DNA of 64,000 nucleotides from Eulemur rufifrons (lineage: Eukaryota > Chordata > Mammalia > Primates > Lemuridae). The position numbers were made by a program, and so were the translations under genes. The notes under the pieces were generated by a model that was given only the letters and a program-made list of their open reading frames with translations, was not told where the DNA came from and made no database searches. The stretch spans positions 242,658,843-242,722,842 of the forward strand of contig NC_090989.1 of NCBI RefSeq assembly GCF_041146395.1, given 5' to 3'. Of the stretch, positions 36,130 through 46,330 are shown in pieces; the stretch's first letter is position 1; every line of letters starts with the position of its first letter.

Positions 36130-36480
36130 AATCCCTGTTACTGGCTGTGGACCCTGAAGTGGACCAGTAACCTGGATTCAGTTCCTCCCATGGACAATCT
36201 AGGAATAGTCTTGCCTGTACAGGGAGCCACTGGGAGACAAATTCATCTGTGCCCATGGAGGCAGACCTGAAAACCATGGTTTGACTGCAGATCCTGAAGT
36301 AGACCTGTGGTTCAGTATCAGCCCCTTTCAGCCATGGTCCAGGGCAAATGCTTGCCCAGGGATCTTCCCAGTGAATTGGTAGGAACCCTTCCAGGGATCT
36401 GAGAGGAGGCACACCCATCTGTGCATGTGGTAATAGGCTCACCATCTGTGACTCAACTATGGACCCTGACCCTTGTCCCA
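36130..36480 (+). repeat. Diverged tandem monomers in the L1M 5'UTR
   Basis: Similar anchors recur: 'ctgtggaccctgaagtggacc' (36145), 'ctgcagatcctgaagtagacc' (36283) and 'ctatggaccctgaccc' (36459). A second anchor recurs at 36247 ('atctgtgcccatgg') and 36417 ('atctgtgcatgtgg'). This suggests units of about 140-175 bp. Repeated 5'UTR monomers act as promoter units in rodent L1s. Function here is inferred only. Confidence 0.5.
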
Positions 36481-37210
36481 TACCACCCATACCAACAAAG
36501 GTGCAAGAAGCAGTCCTTTCTTCCCAGAAACAAGATAGGCTTTACATCTACTCAAGCCCCTCTTAACAACCACAGACTCCACTGCAGAGCAGATCAAGCA
36601 AAAGCCACATGACCAACTCCAACCCTACTTGACTGTCATCCCAGAAGTAATCCCATTAGCCCAGGCACCCACCCAATGTGAGAAGATATTTACATGTCAA
36701 AACCAAGGTGTAAAAACTAGAAATGGTGTTACCTTCTTCAAATACAGGCACCAATGCAGGGCTACATGGATGACAAAACAACAAGTAAAATTGACACCAC
36801 CAGAAAAAACTAATAAGGATCCAGTAACCAAACCCAAAGAAATGAAGACCTATGAATTGTCTGACAAGTAATTAAAAATAATCAGCTATTTTAAAGAAGC
36901 TCAGTGAGATGAAAGAGACACAGATAAACAACTAGACCAAATCTGAAAAATGAACAAAATGAGAAATTTAATAATGAAATAAAAACCATAAAAAAGGACT
37001 AAACAGAAATCCTGGTGAGGAAGAATACCATGAAACAACCAAAAACATTTAAAGTTGAACTTCAAATGCAGATTTTATCATGCAAAAGAAAAAATAAGCA
37101 AACTCAAAGACAGGTCATTGAAAATAACCAGTTAGAGGAACAGAAAGGAAGGAAAAAGAATGAAAAAGCATGAAGAGAGTACACAGGACCTTTGGAATAC
37201 CATCAAGCAA

Positions 37211-37213
<3 letters not shown>

Positions 37214-37252
<39 letters not shown>
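37214..37252. repeat. (AT)n microsatellite, about 39 bp
   Basis: An uninterrupted alternating AT run inside L1M ORF1. It probably grew from an AT-rich seed after insertion and could form a cruciform. Likely length-polymorphic. Confidence 0.97.
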
Positions 37253-37255
<3 letters not shown>

Positions 37256-37861
37256 TTTAAAATTTCCAGAAAGAAAAGAGGGAGAGAAGAGGGAGCAAGG
37301 CTTATTTAAAGAAATAATGGCTGAAAACTTCTCAGATCTTGGGAGGAATATGCACATGCAGATTTATGAAGTTCAAAGGACTCCAAGCAACATTATCCTG
37401 GGACACATTATAATCAAATTGTCAAAGGTAATGACAAAGACAGAATTTTGAAAGATGCAAGAGAAAAACAATTCACTACACACAAGTCTATCAGTGGATT
37501 TCTCTGTAGAAACTTTATAAGATAGGAGAGAATGAGGTGATATTCTCACATTGCTGAAAGAAAAAGAAGTCAACCCAGAATACTATTCCCAGTAAAAATG
37601 TATTTCAGAAATGAGGAAAAAATAAAGACATTCTCAAAAAACAAAAGCTGAGGGAGTTTATCACTATTAGATTTGTCTTACAAAAATTACTAAAGGGTAA
37701 TCTTCAAGTTGAAACAAACATAACAAGATGAAAATATATGAAAGCATAAAACTCACTGGTAAAGATTATTATATGGTTAAATTCAGACAATGGTGCATAA
37801 ATTATTTTTAAATCTAGTAAAAAATTTAAAGGCAAAAGTATTAAAAATAACAATAGCTACA

Positions 37862-38199
37862 TGCTATACTCTGAATGTGACCCCGGAAATTTATGTGTTC
37901 AAACTTAATCCCCAGTGTGAGAGTATTAAGAGGTAGGGCCTTTTGGAAGGGACCTGCCCTCATGAATCAGATTAGTACCCTTATAAAAGAGGCTGAGAGG
38001 AGGACTTTTTCCTCTTCTACCATGTGAGCACATATAGAAGGTGTCATCTATGAGGAACAGGGCATCACCAGACACTAAATCTACTGATGTCTTGATCTTG
38101 GACTTCCCAGATTCCAGAACTATATGCAATAAATTTCTGTTGCTTACAAATTATCTAGTCTAAGGTACTTTGTTTTAGCAGCCAAAATGGACCAAGATG
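37862..38199 (+). mobile_element. MLT1A-like solo LTR, sense, with TSD
   Basis: Starts TGCTATACTCTGAATG. It contains 'gtattaagaggtagggccttttgg', 'tcatgaatcagattagtacccttataaaagaggc', 'caccagacactaaatctactgatgtcttgatcttggacttccca' and 'ataaatttctgttgcttacaaattatctagtctaaggtactttg'. The 5 bp TSD is ctaca/ctata (37857-37861, 38200-38204). It is inserted in the L1M spacer. Confidence 0.95.
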
Positions 38200-38221
38200 C
38201 TATAATAATTTGTTGATGGAT

Positions 38222-38614
38222 TGTTTATTCCATTCATGCTGCTATAACCGAATACACAGACTGAGTAATTTATTAAAAACAGAAATGTCTTTCTCAAAGT
38301 TCTGGAGGCTCAAAAGTCCAAGATCAAGACAACAGCATTTGGTGAGGGCTGTTCTCTGCTTCTAAGATGGTTCCTTGAGCAGTATGTCCTTCTGGGGGCA
38401 AGAAACACTGTCCTCACATGGCAGAAGGCAAAAGGGCAAAAAGAGGCAAACTTACTCTGTCAGGCCATGTTATAAGGGTGCCTAATCTCTTTCATGAGGG
38501 CTGAGCCCTCACAACTCAATTACATACCGAAGGCCACACTTCTCAATACTGAGGCATTGGGGATTGAATTTCAACATGAATTTTGGAAGGGACAAAAACA
38601 TCCAAGCCATAGCA
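38222..38614 (-). mobile_element. MaLR LTR (MLT1 type), antisense; low-coordinate LTR of the near-complete element
   Basis: Antisense MLT1 order: 'ttattccattcatgctgctataac', 'cagactgagtaatttatt', 'gttctggaggctcaaaagtccaagatcaag', 'catttggtgagggctgttctctgcttc', 'gtcctcacatggcagaaggcaaaagg', 'tcatgagggctgagccctcacaactcaatta', ending 'ccatagca'. Because the element is antisense this is its 3' LTR. It pairs with the LTR at 40260. Confidence 0.93.
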
Positions 38615-40259
38615 TTCCATCCTGCCCCACCCCCCCCCAAATTCATGTCCTTCTCACATAAAAAGTACATTCATTTTAATAGTCCTAAGTGTTAACTTAT
38701 TCCAGAACAGACTTTAAAGTCAAGTCCAGAGTCTCATCTAAATCAGATATGAGTTAGATCCAAGGAACAATACATCCTGAGGCAAATTTCCCTCCAGTTG
38801 TGAGCCTGTGAATTCAAACAAGTTACGTGCTTGCCAAACACAATGGTGGGACAGGCATAGGGCAGACATTCCCATTCCAAAAGAGAAATAGGCAAGAAGA
38901 GTAACAAATTCTACGTAAGGCCAAAGCCCAAGAGGAAAAACAAAATTAAATGTTGAGGCTTGGGAATAATCTTTGACTCCATGTCCCACCTTCCAGACAC
39001 ACTGGAGCAGGGGTTGGGCCCCCAAGGGCCTGGGCAGCTCTGCACCCATGGCTTTGCTGGGAATAATCCATGCTGTTCTCATGAGTTGGAGCTGGTTTCC
39101 TGTATCTGTCCTAGGCTGACATGGCATGCTAGAAGCTTTACTGTAATAGGGTCTCAGAGGTACCTCTGTACCTACAGCTCCACTAAGCATTGCCCTAGTG
39201 GGGACTCTCTGCAGAAGCTCTACCCCTGTGACAAGTCTCTGCCTGGGCCTAAGGCTCTCCAAGACATCCTTTGAAATCTAAGTGGGGGAATTCATGCCTC
39301 TACAGTTTGTGCAGTTTATGTGCCTGCAGAATCAATATTCCATAGATGCCATCAAGGCTTTCTGACTATTTTCTCTCTAGCAGTGGCTTGAGCTGTACCT
39401 TATCCCACTTGAGCCACACGTGGGGTGCCAAGGAGTGCTGTGTTGGAATGGGGAGAGCAGAAACCTGAGGCAGCTCTAGACAGGGAGCCCTGAGGTCCCA
39501 TAAGTACCCTGGGCCCGTCTCCCAAAGCTGTTCTGCCACCAAAAACACTGTACTGTGGGCCTATGATGGGTGTGGCAGCCTCAAAATCTCTAAAATACCT
39601 TCAGAGTCATTTTTCCATTGTCCTGATGAATACAGCCTGGCTTCGTATTATCCATACTAATTCCTTAGCAAATCCTGGTCACACCCTTAATTTTCTCTCC
39701 CAAACACGCTTTTCTATTCTTTACATGACCAAGGTCAGAATTTTACAAATCCTTGTGTTTTGTTTCTCTTTTGATTATAAATTCAGTTTCTAAATTATTT
39801 CTCTCTTCTCACATTTTACTATAAGGAATCAAGACAGGACATGCAGCATCTTAAACACTTTGCTACTTAGAGATTTCTTTTGCCAAATATCCTTGTTCAT
39901 TGCTCTTAAGATCCGCTTCCACAAGGTCCTAGGATATAAACATAATTTAGCAAAGTTTCTTGCCAATTTATAACAAGTGTGGCTTTTCCTCCAGTTTCCA
40001 ATACTTTGTTCTTTCTCTCTAAGACTTCATTAAAATTGCCTTTACTACTCATATTTCTACCAATATTCTGATTAGGACAACTTAAGTAACCTCTAAGAAG
40101 ATTCAGGCTTTCCCCATGACTCTCCTCTTCTTCTGATCCATCACCAGAATAATCCTTTATGGTGCAGCCTCTACCTGCTACCTAGTTCCAAAGCCACTTC
40201 CAAATTTTTAGGTATTTGTTATAGGAACACACTACTTCTGTGTAGTGTGTACCCATTTC
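38615..40259 (-). mobile_element. MaLR internal region (MLT1/MST/THE1-int type), antisense
   Basis: It follows the antisense MaLR internal order: 'ctttgactccatgtcccaccttccag' (38971), 'cagctctgcacccatggctttgctggg' (39034), 'acagctccactaagcattgccctagtggggactct' (39174), 'tcctttgaaatctaagtggggg' (39267), 'gtggcttgagctgtacctt' (39382), 'ctgctacctagttccaaagccacttccaaatttttaggtat' (40176). MaLR internals are short and lack pol, so mobilisation needed ERVL proteins in trans. Confidence 0.92.
38738..39262 (-). pseudogene. Open frame in the MaLR internal region (174 codons)
   Basis: The longest open frame in the window lies in the transcriptional sense of the MaLR element, near its 3' half. I do not recognise a complete gag domain in it. 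It lacks protease, RT and integrase motifs, which MaLRs never carried. It is most simply a stop-free stretch in relatively GC-rich (37-55%) sequence, not a preserved gene. Confidence 0.5.
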
Positions 40260-40637
40260 TGTCTCTGTCCATTTGTGTAGCCATAATGAAATACCTGACA
40301 CTGGGTAGTTTAGAAATAATAGGAATTTATTTCTCACTATTCTGGAGGCTAGGAAGTCCAAGATCAAGGCACTGGCATCTGATGAGGGCTGCTCCCTGCT
40401 TTCTAGATGGCACCGTGAATGCTGCATCCTTTGGAGGGAAGAACACCATGTCCTTACATGGAAGAAGCTGGAAGGTTAAAAAGAGGCAAAATCCCTTTGT
40501 CAAGTTCTTTTATTGGTTACCTAATCCCATTTATGAGAGCAGAGCCCTCTTGACTCAATCACCTACCAAAGTCCACACCTCCCAATGCTGCACTGGGGAT
40601 TAAATTTCAATATGAATTTTGGAAGAGACAAACCAAG
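40260..40637 (-). mobile_element. MaLR LTR (MLT1 type), antisense; high-coordinate LTR of the same element
   Basis: Same order as the LTR at 38222: 'gtccatttgtgtagccataatgaaatacctgacactgggtag', 'gttctggaggctaggaagtccaagatcaaggcac' (with variation), 'catctgatgagggctgctccctgc', 'gtccttacatggaagaagc', 'cctcccaatgctgcactggggattaaatttcaatatgaattttgg'. The outer end is cut about 10-15 bp short where L1M ORF2 begins, so no TSD pairs with the left side. Confidence 0.92.
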
Positions 40638-41335
40638 CTCAAAGTTAGCAGAAAGAAGGAAATGATAAAGATTAGAGCAGAAATAAATAAAGACCTGAAA
40701 GAAAATAGAAAATATCAACAAAAACCTTCTTTTTAAAAAATAAACCAAATTGACAAAGCTTAGGTAGACTAACCAAAAAAAAAAAAAAAAAAAAAAGAGA
40801 GAGAGAGAGAGAAACCTCAGATAAAGAAAAATATAAGTGAAAGAGGAAACTTTAAAACTGATACCACAGAAATACCAAGGGTCATAAGAGAGTCCTATCA
40901 ATGATTATATGCCAGTGAATTGGATAACCTACAAGAATTAGATAAATTCCTAGAAACATTCAACCTACCAAGAATGAATCATGAAAAAATATAAAATCTG
41001 AAGAGACCAGTAATGAGTAAGTAGGTTGAATCAGTAATCAAAAACTTCCCAATAAAGCAAAGCTCAGGACAAGATGATATCACAGGTGAATTCTATCAAG
41101 CATCAAAGGATAATTAATGTCAATCCTTCTCAAAATTTTTCAAAAAATTGAAGAGGAGGGAACACTTCCAAACTCATTATATAAGGCTAAATTTACTTTA
41201 AAAGCAAAGGCAGAAAAAGATACTACAAGGTATATATACAGGCCAGATTCCTGACAAATGCAGATGCAAAAATCCTCAACAAAATACTATCAAACTGAAT
41301 TCATTAGCACATTAAAAGAATCATACATGGAATAT
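40638..41335 (+). mobile_element. L1M ORF2 fragment, sense (upstream of and into RT)
   Basis: 'caaagttagcagaaagaaggaaatgataaagattagagcagaaataaa' (40640) is the L1M ORF2 segment upstream of RT. It continues through 'aactgataccacagaaataccaagggtcataagagag' (40856), 'gaatcagtaatcaaaaacttcccaa' (41029) and 'gcaaaaatcctcaacaaaatactatcaaactgaattca' (41267). It probably belongs to L1M element 2, but the intervening endonuclease region is missing. Confidence 0.92.
40775..40813. repeat. A22 run followed by (GA)n
   Basis: An expansion of the A-rich 'accaagaaaaaaagagagag' segment of L1M ORF2 into A22(GA)8. Simple-sequence growth inside the fossil. Confidence 0.95.
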
Positions 41336-43311
41336 GTAACCTTTAAAATCCAGCAAAATAAGCCACACATAGTTATAGACAGCATTTTTTCTATTAACAA
41401 AAGAACACAAGAAGTCACATACATGTGTTTTAAGCTCTACAGCTTCTTCCAACTTCTTCTTTCCTTTAGGTCTCGGTACCATTAGATTTTTACAAAATTA
41501 CAAATAAAGTCAATACCAATACAACAAAAAAAGTGAGGAATTTGGGAGTAAATGTACCAGATGGAGTTCAAATGGGCCCCATTGCATAAAACCAGAATGT
41601 ACTCTTTTCTCAAAATTAATCACAACATAAATAATTGTTCAGCAAATTAGAAAAGAAGTAACTGCAGTAGTGATCAGGATGTTGTACAGAATTACAAAAT
41701 AATTTAGTAAAATCAATTTTGGCTAAAGAATTTGAAGAGTTAAATGTACATTATATGACATTATCTTATAAAATTTTAAAATATATTTTCATTCTTTGCA
41801 GAGAAAACAGAAACCCATGCACTTGACCTTCTATTCAAATTATTGTGCTGCAGAGGATTTATGTTACTGAAAACATTCAACCTCAGTAGCTGATTTTATC
41901 TTTAATTCACAAGAAATTTTGTTAGGATCATGAACAATAAAAATACAATTGTATTGTAATCTGTAACCCTGAGTTTTAGTATTGGTTTTGATTTTTTACT
42001 GATCTGAAATTGAGCAGAAATTTAACTCTTTTGAAATTCACTTTCCTAAAGTAACAATGCCTATACCATAAACCTGTGTGGGGGAAAAAAATAGTATAAT
42101 GACATAAGAAAACTAATATAGTAGTTATTCAAAATATATGCATTTATGTATGTATGCATACATTCATTCAAGTTTTGCCTTATTCTATAAAAAATTTGGA
42201 AGAGCCTGTAGTAATTAAAACTAAAAATAGAATATTAAGTTTGGAGAAACAAAAATGTGGATCAGAAAAATTAGGTCAAGTTGGGGAAAGATGAACAATA
42301 CACAATTGAACAGATCTTAAGGACTTATATAAGTCACATAGCTGAGTCATGTATTTTTCTCTGTTTCCTGAAAGTCAAAGTAAAAAAGGGAAGTATATTT
42401 AGCTACACAGTTTTGATTAGTCATTCAAAGAAACTACATCATTTTCTTGCAGTTAGTTCTAAAATTATTTAGTGTTTTTTACAAAGTCCATCAAAAACAG
42501 GGGGAGGCACTAAGCTATATAAGAGACAATGAGAAGTGAGCAATCACCTGACAGGCTGCAACAAGAAAGCATCTTGTAGTAACTCTCCAAGAAACCTACC
42601 ATCTCACTAAAATGCAAATTATTGAATGAAGTTCTGCAGGGCTCCGACACTAGATGGTTCAACTTTTACCTTTTTGTTGGTATATTATTATCTAACAATG
42701 AGTCATAGGCTATCTAGAGGCATAGATGACCTATATGTTCTTAACTCCCACAATTATTACCTTTCTAATGAGGCTTTCAAAAACAGTTGGACCTCAGACA
42801 CTTTGAAGTACATTACCTGAGATGGGTATTAATGCCTGGAGTACAGAAAGTCTGATTTAGTGTGTTTAGCAAAACTCAGATGCTTTAGAGATCAAAGAAT
42901 ATATAGGAGTTTAGAAAATGCTGTAAGACTCCTAGTGTGATTAAACAGATGCTTTAAAATAAGGCTTAAAAGCAAGGAGTAATTTTATAATTTACAAACA
43001 AAAAATTATCAAATTCATCCATGCCTTGGAATTGTCTTATACTGGGAAGCCAGAGTATATGAAATATGATTGATTATTTGAGAGACTAATTTAGTAAATA
43101 AAATATATACTACCAATAAATCACTCTTGATAAGTGCATGCATTACTACTTGAATAAAAATTAATACTTTTCTTTTGACACCTGTGCCCTCATTACCTTG
43201 CCATGATCAAATACTGTTTCCTGTCATACCACTGAAAACAAAGAGAATGCCTCGTGCTTTAAAAAAAGATACTGGATAAGAACATGTAAAAGCCAACTTA
43301 GAGTTCCTCAT
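41336..43311. other. Unassigned AT-rich intergenic DNA
   Basis: No confident element across nearly 2 kb. It contains a (ATGT/ATGC)-like patch at 42138-42170. No coding signal. Confidence 0.5.
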
Positions 43312-43480
43312 CTCCCATAACTGTCTGTGTGACTTTGGGTAAGTCAATTACTTAAACCTTAGTTTCTTCGTCAGAAAACTAGGACCTCAAATTTTATTAT
43401 ACCCAATTTTTTTTCTAGGTTTAGCACTCAATGAGTTACTAATCTTATGAAGGCCTAACATAAATATAGATTCATAAGTA
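43312..43480 (-). mobile_element. MIR SINE, antisense
   Basis: 'ctgtctgtgtgactttgggtaagtcaattacttaaaccttagtttcttcgtcagaaaactaggacc' matches antisense MIR ('gctgtgtgaccttgggcaagttacttaacctctctgtgcctcagtttcctcatctgtaaaatgggg'). Confidence 0.85.
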
Positions 43481-43826
43481 AGTCTGAGGGCCAAAGGAGG
43501 AAGGATGAAAATATATTTAGAAGACAGTATAATTTGAAGACAGAGTGTTTAAAAGACTCACTGACGATCATAGTAAAGAAGCCATTTTGAGATTTTTCAA
43601 AGAATACTGTATAAATGCAATCTTGAGATTGTGAGTAAATATATTAAAATCACATTCAAGAATTATGATAATCATAACCTAATTTATATTTTTTGTCAGT
43701 TTAAGACAGCTAGTTCAATTGTTTTCAGCACAGTGGTGAAGTCAAGGTTGTGAGTTAAATCTAAACACAATCCGTTTATATGAATAACCCTCTTTGTCTG
43801 TCTTTGTTGGGTTAAAGTCAGTTTGA
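43481..43826. other. Unassigned AT-rich DNA
   Basis: No element recognised between the MIR and the L1 3' end. Confidence 0.45.
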
Positions 43827-44621
43827 CCTGATAGGACAGTGGCTACACCTCACAATGTAACTAATCATCAGGAAAATGAAAATTAAAACCACAATGAAAT
43901 ATCACCTTATCTCAGTTAGAATGGCTTTTATTAAAAAGTCCAAAAACAATAGATGCTGGCATGGATGCAAAGAGAAAGGAACACTTATACACCGTTGGTG
44001 GGACTGCAAATTAGTATGACCCCTATGGAAAACAGTATGGAGCTTCTTCAAAGAACTAAAAGTAGACCTACCATTCAATCCAGTAATTCAACTACTGGGT
44101 ATCTTCCCAAAGGAAAAGAAGAATTTTCATCAAAAAGACACATGCGCTCAAATGTTTATTGCAGCACCATTCACAATTGCAAAGATGTGGAATCAACCCA
44201 AGTGCCCATCAGTTTATGAGTGAATTAATAAAATGTGGTATATGTATACCATGAAGTACTACTCAGCCATAAAAAGATGAATTCATAGCTTTTGCAACAA
44301 TCTGGATGGAACTAGAGACCATTCTCCTAAGTGAAGTATCTCAAAAATGGAAAAACAAAAACACCACACGTATTCACTATTAAATTGGAAATAAGCAATG
44401 AGAATACATGTGCACAGAGGGAAGTAAAACTCAGTGAAAATCAAGCAGGGGGGAGAAGGAAGGAGGGGAGGGGTAAAAACCTATCTAATGTGTACAGTGA
44501 ACACTATTTGGGTAATAGGCACACCTATAGATGTGACTCAAGCATTACAAAAGTGATCCATGTAACCTAAAACATTTGTGCCCTCTTATTATTTTGAAAT
44601 AAAAAAACATAAACACATTCC
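43827..44621 (+). mobile_element. L1 3' end, sense, 5'-truncated
   Basis: Late ORF2 ('atcatcaggaaaatgaaaattaaaaccacaatgaaatatcacc' 43864, 'atgtggtatatgtataccatgaagtactactcagccat' 44233), then a 3'UTR with a G-rich purine tract (44445-44475) and the end 'gtgccctcttattattttgaaataaaaaa'. A candidate TSD with one mismatch is agtcagtttga/agttagtttga at 43816-43826 and 44622-44632. Confidence 0.93.
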
Positions 44622-44894
44622 AGTTAGTTTGAAAAAGAATACATAGATGTTCTTTGATTTAAGGGCAGGCACTGTGGAAGCCACAGCAGGGACTGGACAA
44701 AGAGTGAAGAAATCGAGGCAAGCTATTTCAAATAAAACAGATAGTCTGTGACTATTAAATGCCTCCACACCTGCGTATCAAGGGTATTGAGGTATCATTA
44801 ACATGTATAAAGGCTATCATAGGTTAGTTTGCAAAGAAGTAATTTCAGATGAAATATTTGGGCAAAACATACTCTGTGACAGATTACAGAAAAC

Positions 44895-45300
44895 CTCAAA
44901 AAATTGATCTCACATTCTTCCCATTTTTGAATACATCCCCTTTGCAATGTGACTTTTTTTGCTTTTCCTGTAAAGTTGTGGAGTCTTTTCCTCTACTTTT
45001 TCCTATACCTTTCAATTTGGGCTTGATTATTTGACTTGGATTTGGTCAAGAGGACATCAGCAAACCTGAAACAAGAGGTTTAAAAGTACTTGTGCATTCC
45101 CTATTTCCCTATTTCTGTTTTGGGATCCCAGAGTCAGATGAAGGACCAGGGCTGGCCTCGTGGTGCTGGAGACATGTGCCCAGTTTCTCTCGTTGTCCCA
45201 GAAAACCACAAACTCATGTCGCTGAAGCCCTTCAGAGCATGACCAGGAAGTATCCAGACAACCCTTAATAGAAAATATAGAGGAATCCGGGACAGCAATT
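44895..45300 (+). mobile_element. Ancient LTR-like repeat, sense; same family as 20085-20513
   Basis: 'tttgcaatgtgactttttttgcttttcctgtaaagttgtggagtcttttcctc' and 'caatttgggcttgattatttgacttggatttgg' match the head of an old LTR-like consensus ('tttgcaatgtgactttgctactcctcccatcaagaggtggagtctattt...gggctggccttgtgacttgctttgg'). The 3' part is GC-richer and less certain. Confidence 0.5.
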
Positions 45301-45929
45301 AATATGGGCATAGGCTAGAGAATCTCAATAATTTGAGAACTGTGAAAACAAACATACTCTATTAAGATGTATCTTAACCATCTTGATTCAATTATGATTT
45401 CACTAGGTGCATGTCCTTTAACAAACATAAGGAAAGAGATATTGCAGGGACTAAGTAATCAATTAATTTGCAAATTAATCTTAACTTGTTTGTTATAATT
45501 TTGGCTATTTAGGCAAGTCACTTAATATTCTAAATCTCACCTACTAACTGATCTCCTGGCACCAAGTCTTGACTTTGAATTTATAATCTGCAAGGACTAC
45601 TAAAGAGATCTACTTAGAACCTAAATCTGATCGCGATAATCCTCAGGTTTTAAAAAAAAAAAAGGTCTGGTTCCTTCTGTTGACAGCAGAGTTATGAATT
45701 TTGCGTTTTAGCCTGAATAGGCTTTAATTAAGTAAAACATTAGACGTCAATGTAAATGAACACGAGTAAGCAGAAACTGCTCTATTTGAATAATAGGTGG
45801 GACTAGAAACCAACTCACTATTTTGTTGATGTATTTAGAGAGGTTACCATAAGGCACATTTTGAAAATAATTTGGTAAGAAATTAAATTTCAAGATCTTT
45901 TATATGTCCAGTGAGATTTAAGCTCCTCT
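45301..45929. other. Unassigned DNA
   Basis: A possible MIR scrap ('aggcaagtcacttaatattctaaatctcacc') lies at 45513-45543. Otherwise no element recognised. Confidence 0.4.
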
Positions 45930-46330
45930 GTAGCCTCATCTCTAGCAACTTTCTGTCTTGCATCCCACCCTTCACTAGTGCCAAACTACGTGTAGCTCCT
46001 GAGAAGCAGCACGCTGTTTCAGACCTCCATATCTGTGCTTTTGCTATATTGATTCTTCTGATTAAATAATCTTTCCCTTCTTTAGAATAATTTCTGTTTG
46101 TCTTTTAAGATGAACTTTAGGTGCATATTCCTTTTTTTTACTCTGGATGACTTACATGCATCCCTATAAGCCCGAGCCAGATCTATGTCACACTGTTTTT
46201 GAGTTATCTTTTACATATTTGTAAGAAGGACATATATATTATTAAGAGCAGAGCTGTGTGCTACCAATTTCTGGCAAATTTTAGATGACCTATGAATGTT
46301 TGAGAATACAACTTTGAGTGAGTGCAAAAC
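45930..46330 (+). mobile_element. L2 fragment, sense
   Basis: Sense L2 order: 'actagtgccaaactacgtgtagctcc...agcagcacgctgtttcagacctccatatctgtgcttttgctatattgattcttctg...aataatctttcccttcttt...tctttttaagatgaactttaggtgc'. This parallels 'catgctctttcacacctccgtgcctttgcacatgctgttccctctgcctggaatgccctttcc'. Confidence 0.7.

Larger units (their letters stand above)
35830..38221 (+). mobile_element. L1M element 2, sense: 5'UTR, ORF1, inter-ORF spacer; split by an MLT1 LTR
   Basis: 5'UTR about 35830-36700 (GC-richer), then ORF1: 'aataatggctgaaaacttctcagatcttgg' at 37312, 'gacacattataatcaaattgtcaaaggtaatgacaaagacagaattttgaaag' at 37401. The inter-ORF spacer at 37740-37861 continues after the MLT1 LTR as 'ataatttgttgatgga' (38205). 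That restores the consensus order 'aactacaataatttgttaatgga' across the insertion. It is adjacent to element 1 in the same orientation. Confidence 0.87.

Noticed and set aside
37170..37451. 93-codon frame rich in Ile-Tyr
   Set aside because: It is translation of the (AT)n microsatellite inside L1M ORF1.
40247..40603. 118-codon sense frame
   Set aside because: It is the wrong-strand translation of a MaLR LTR.
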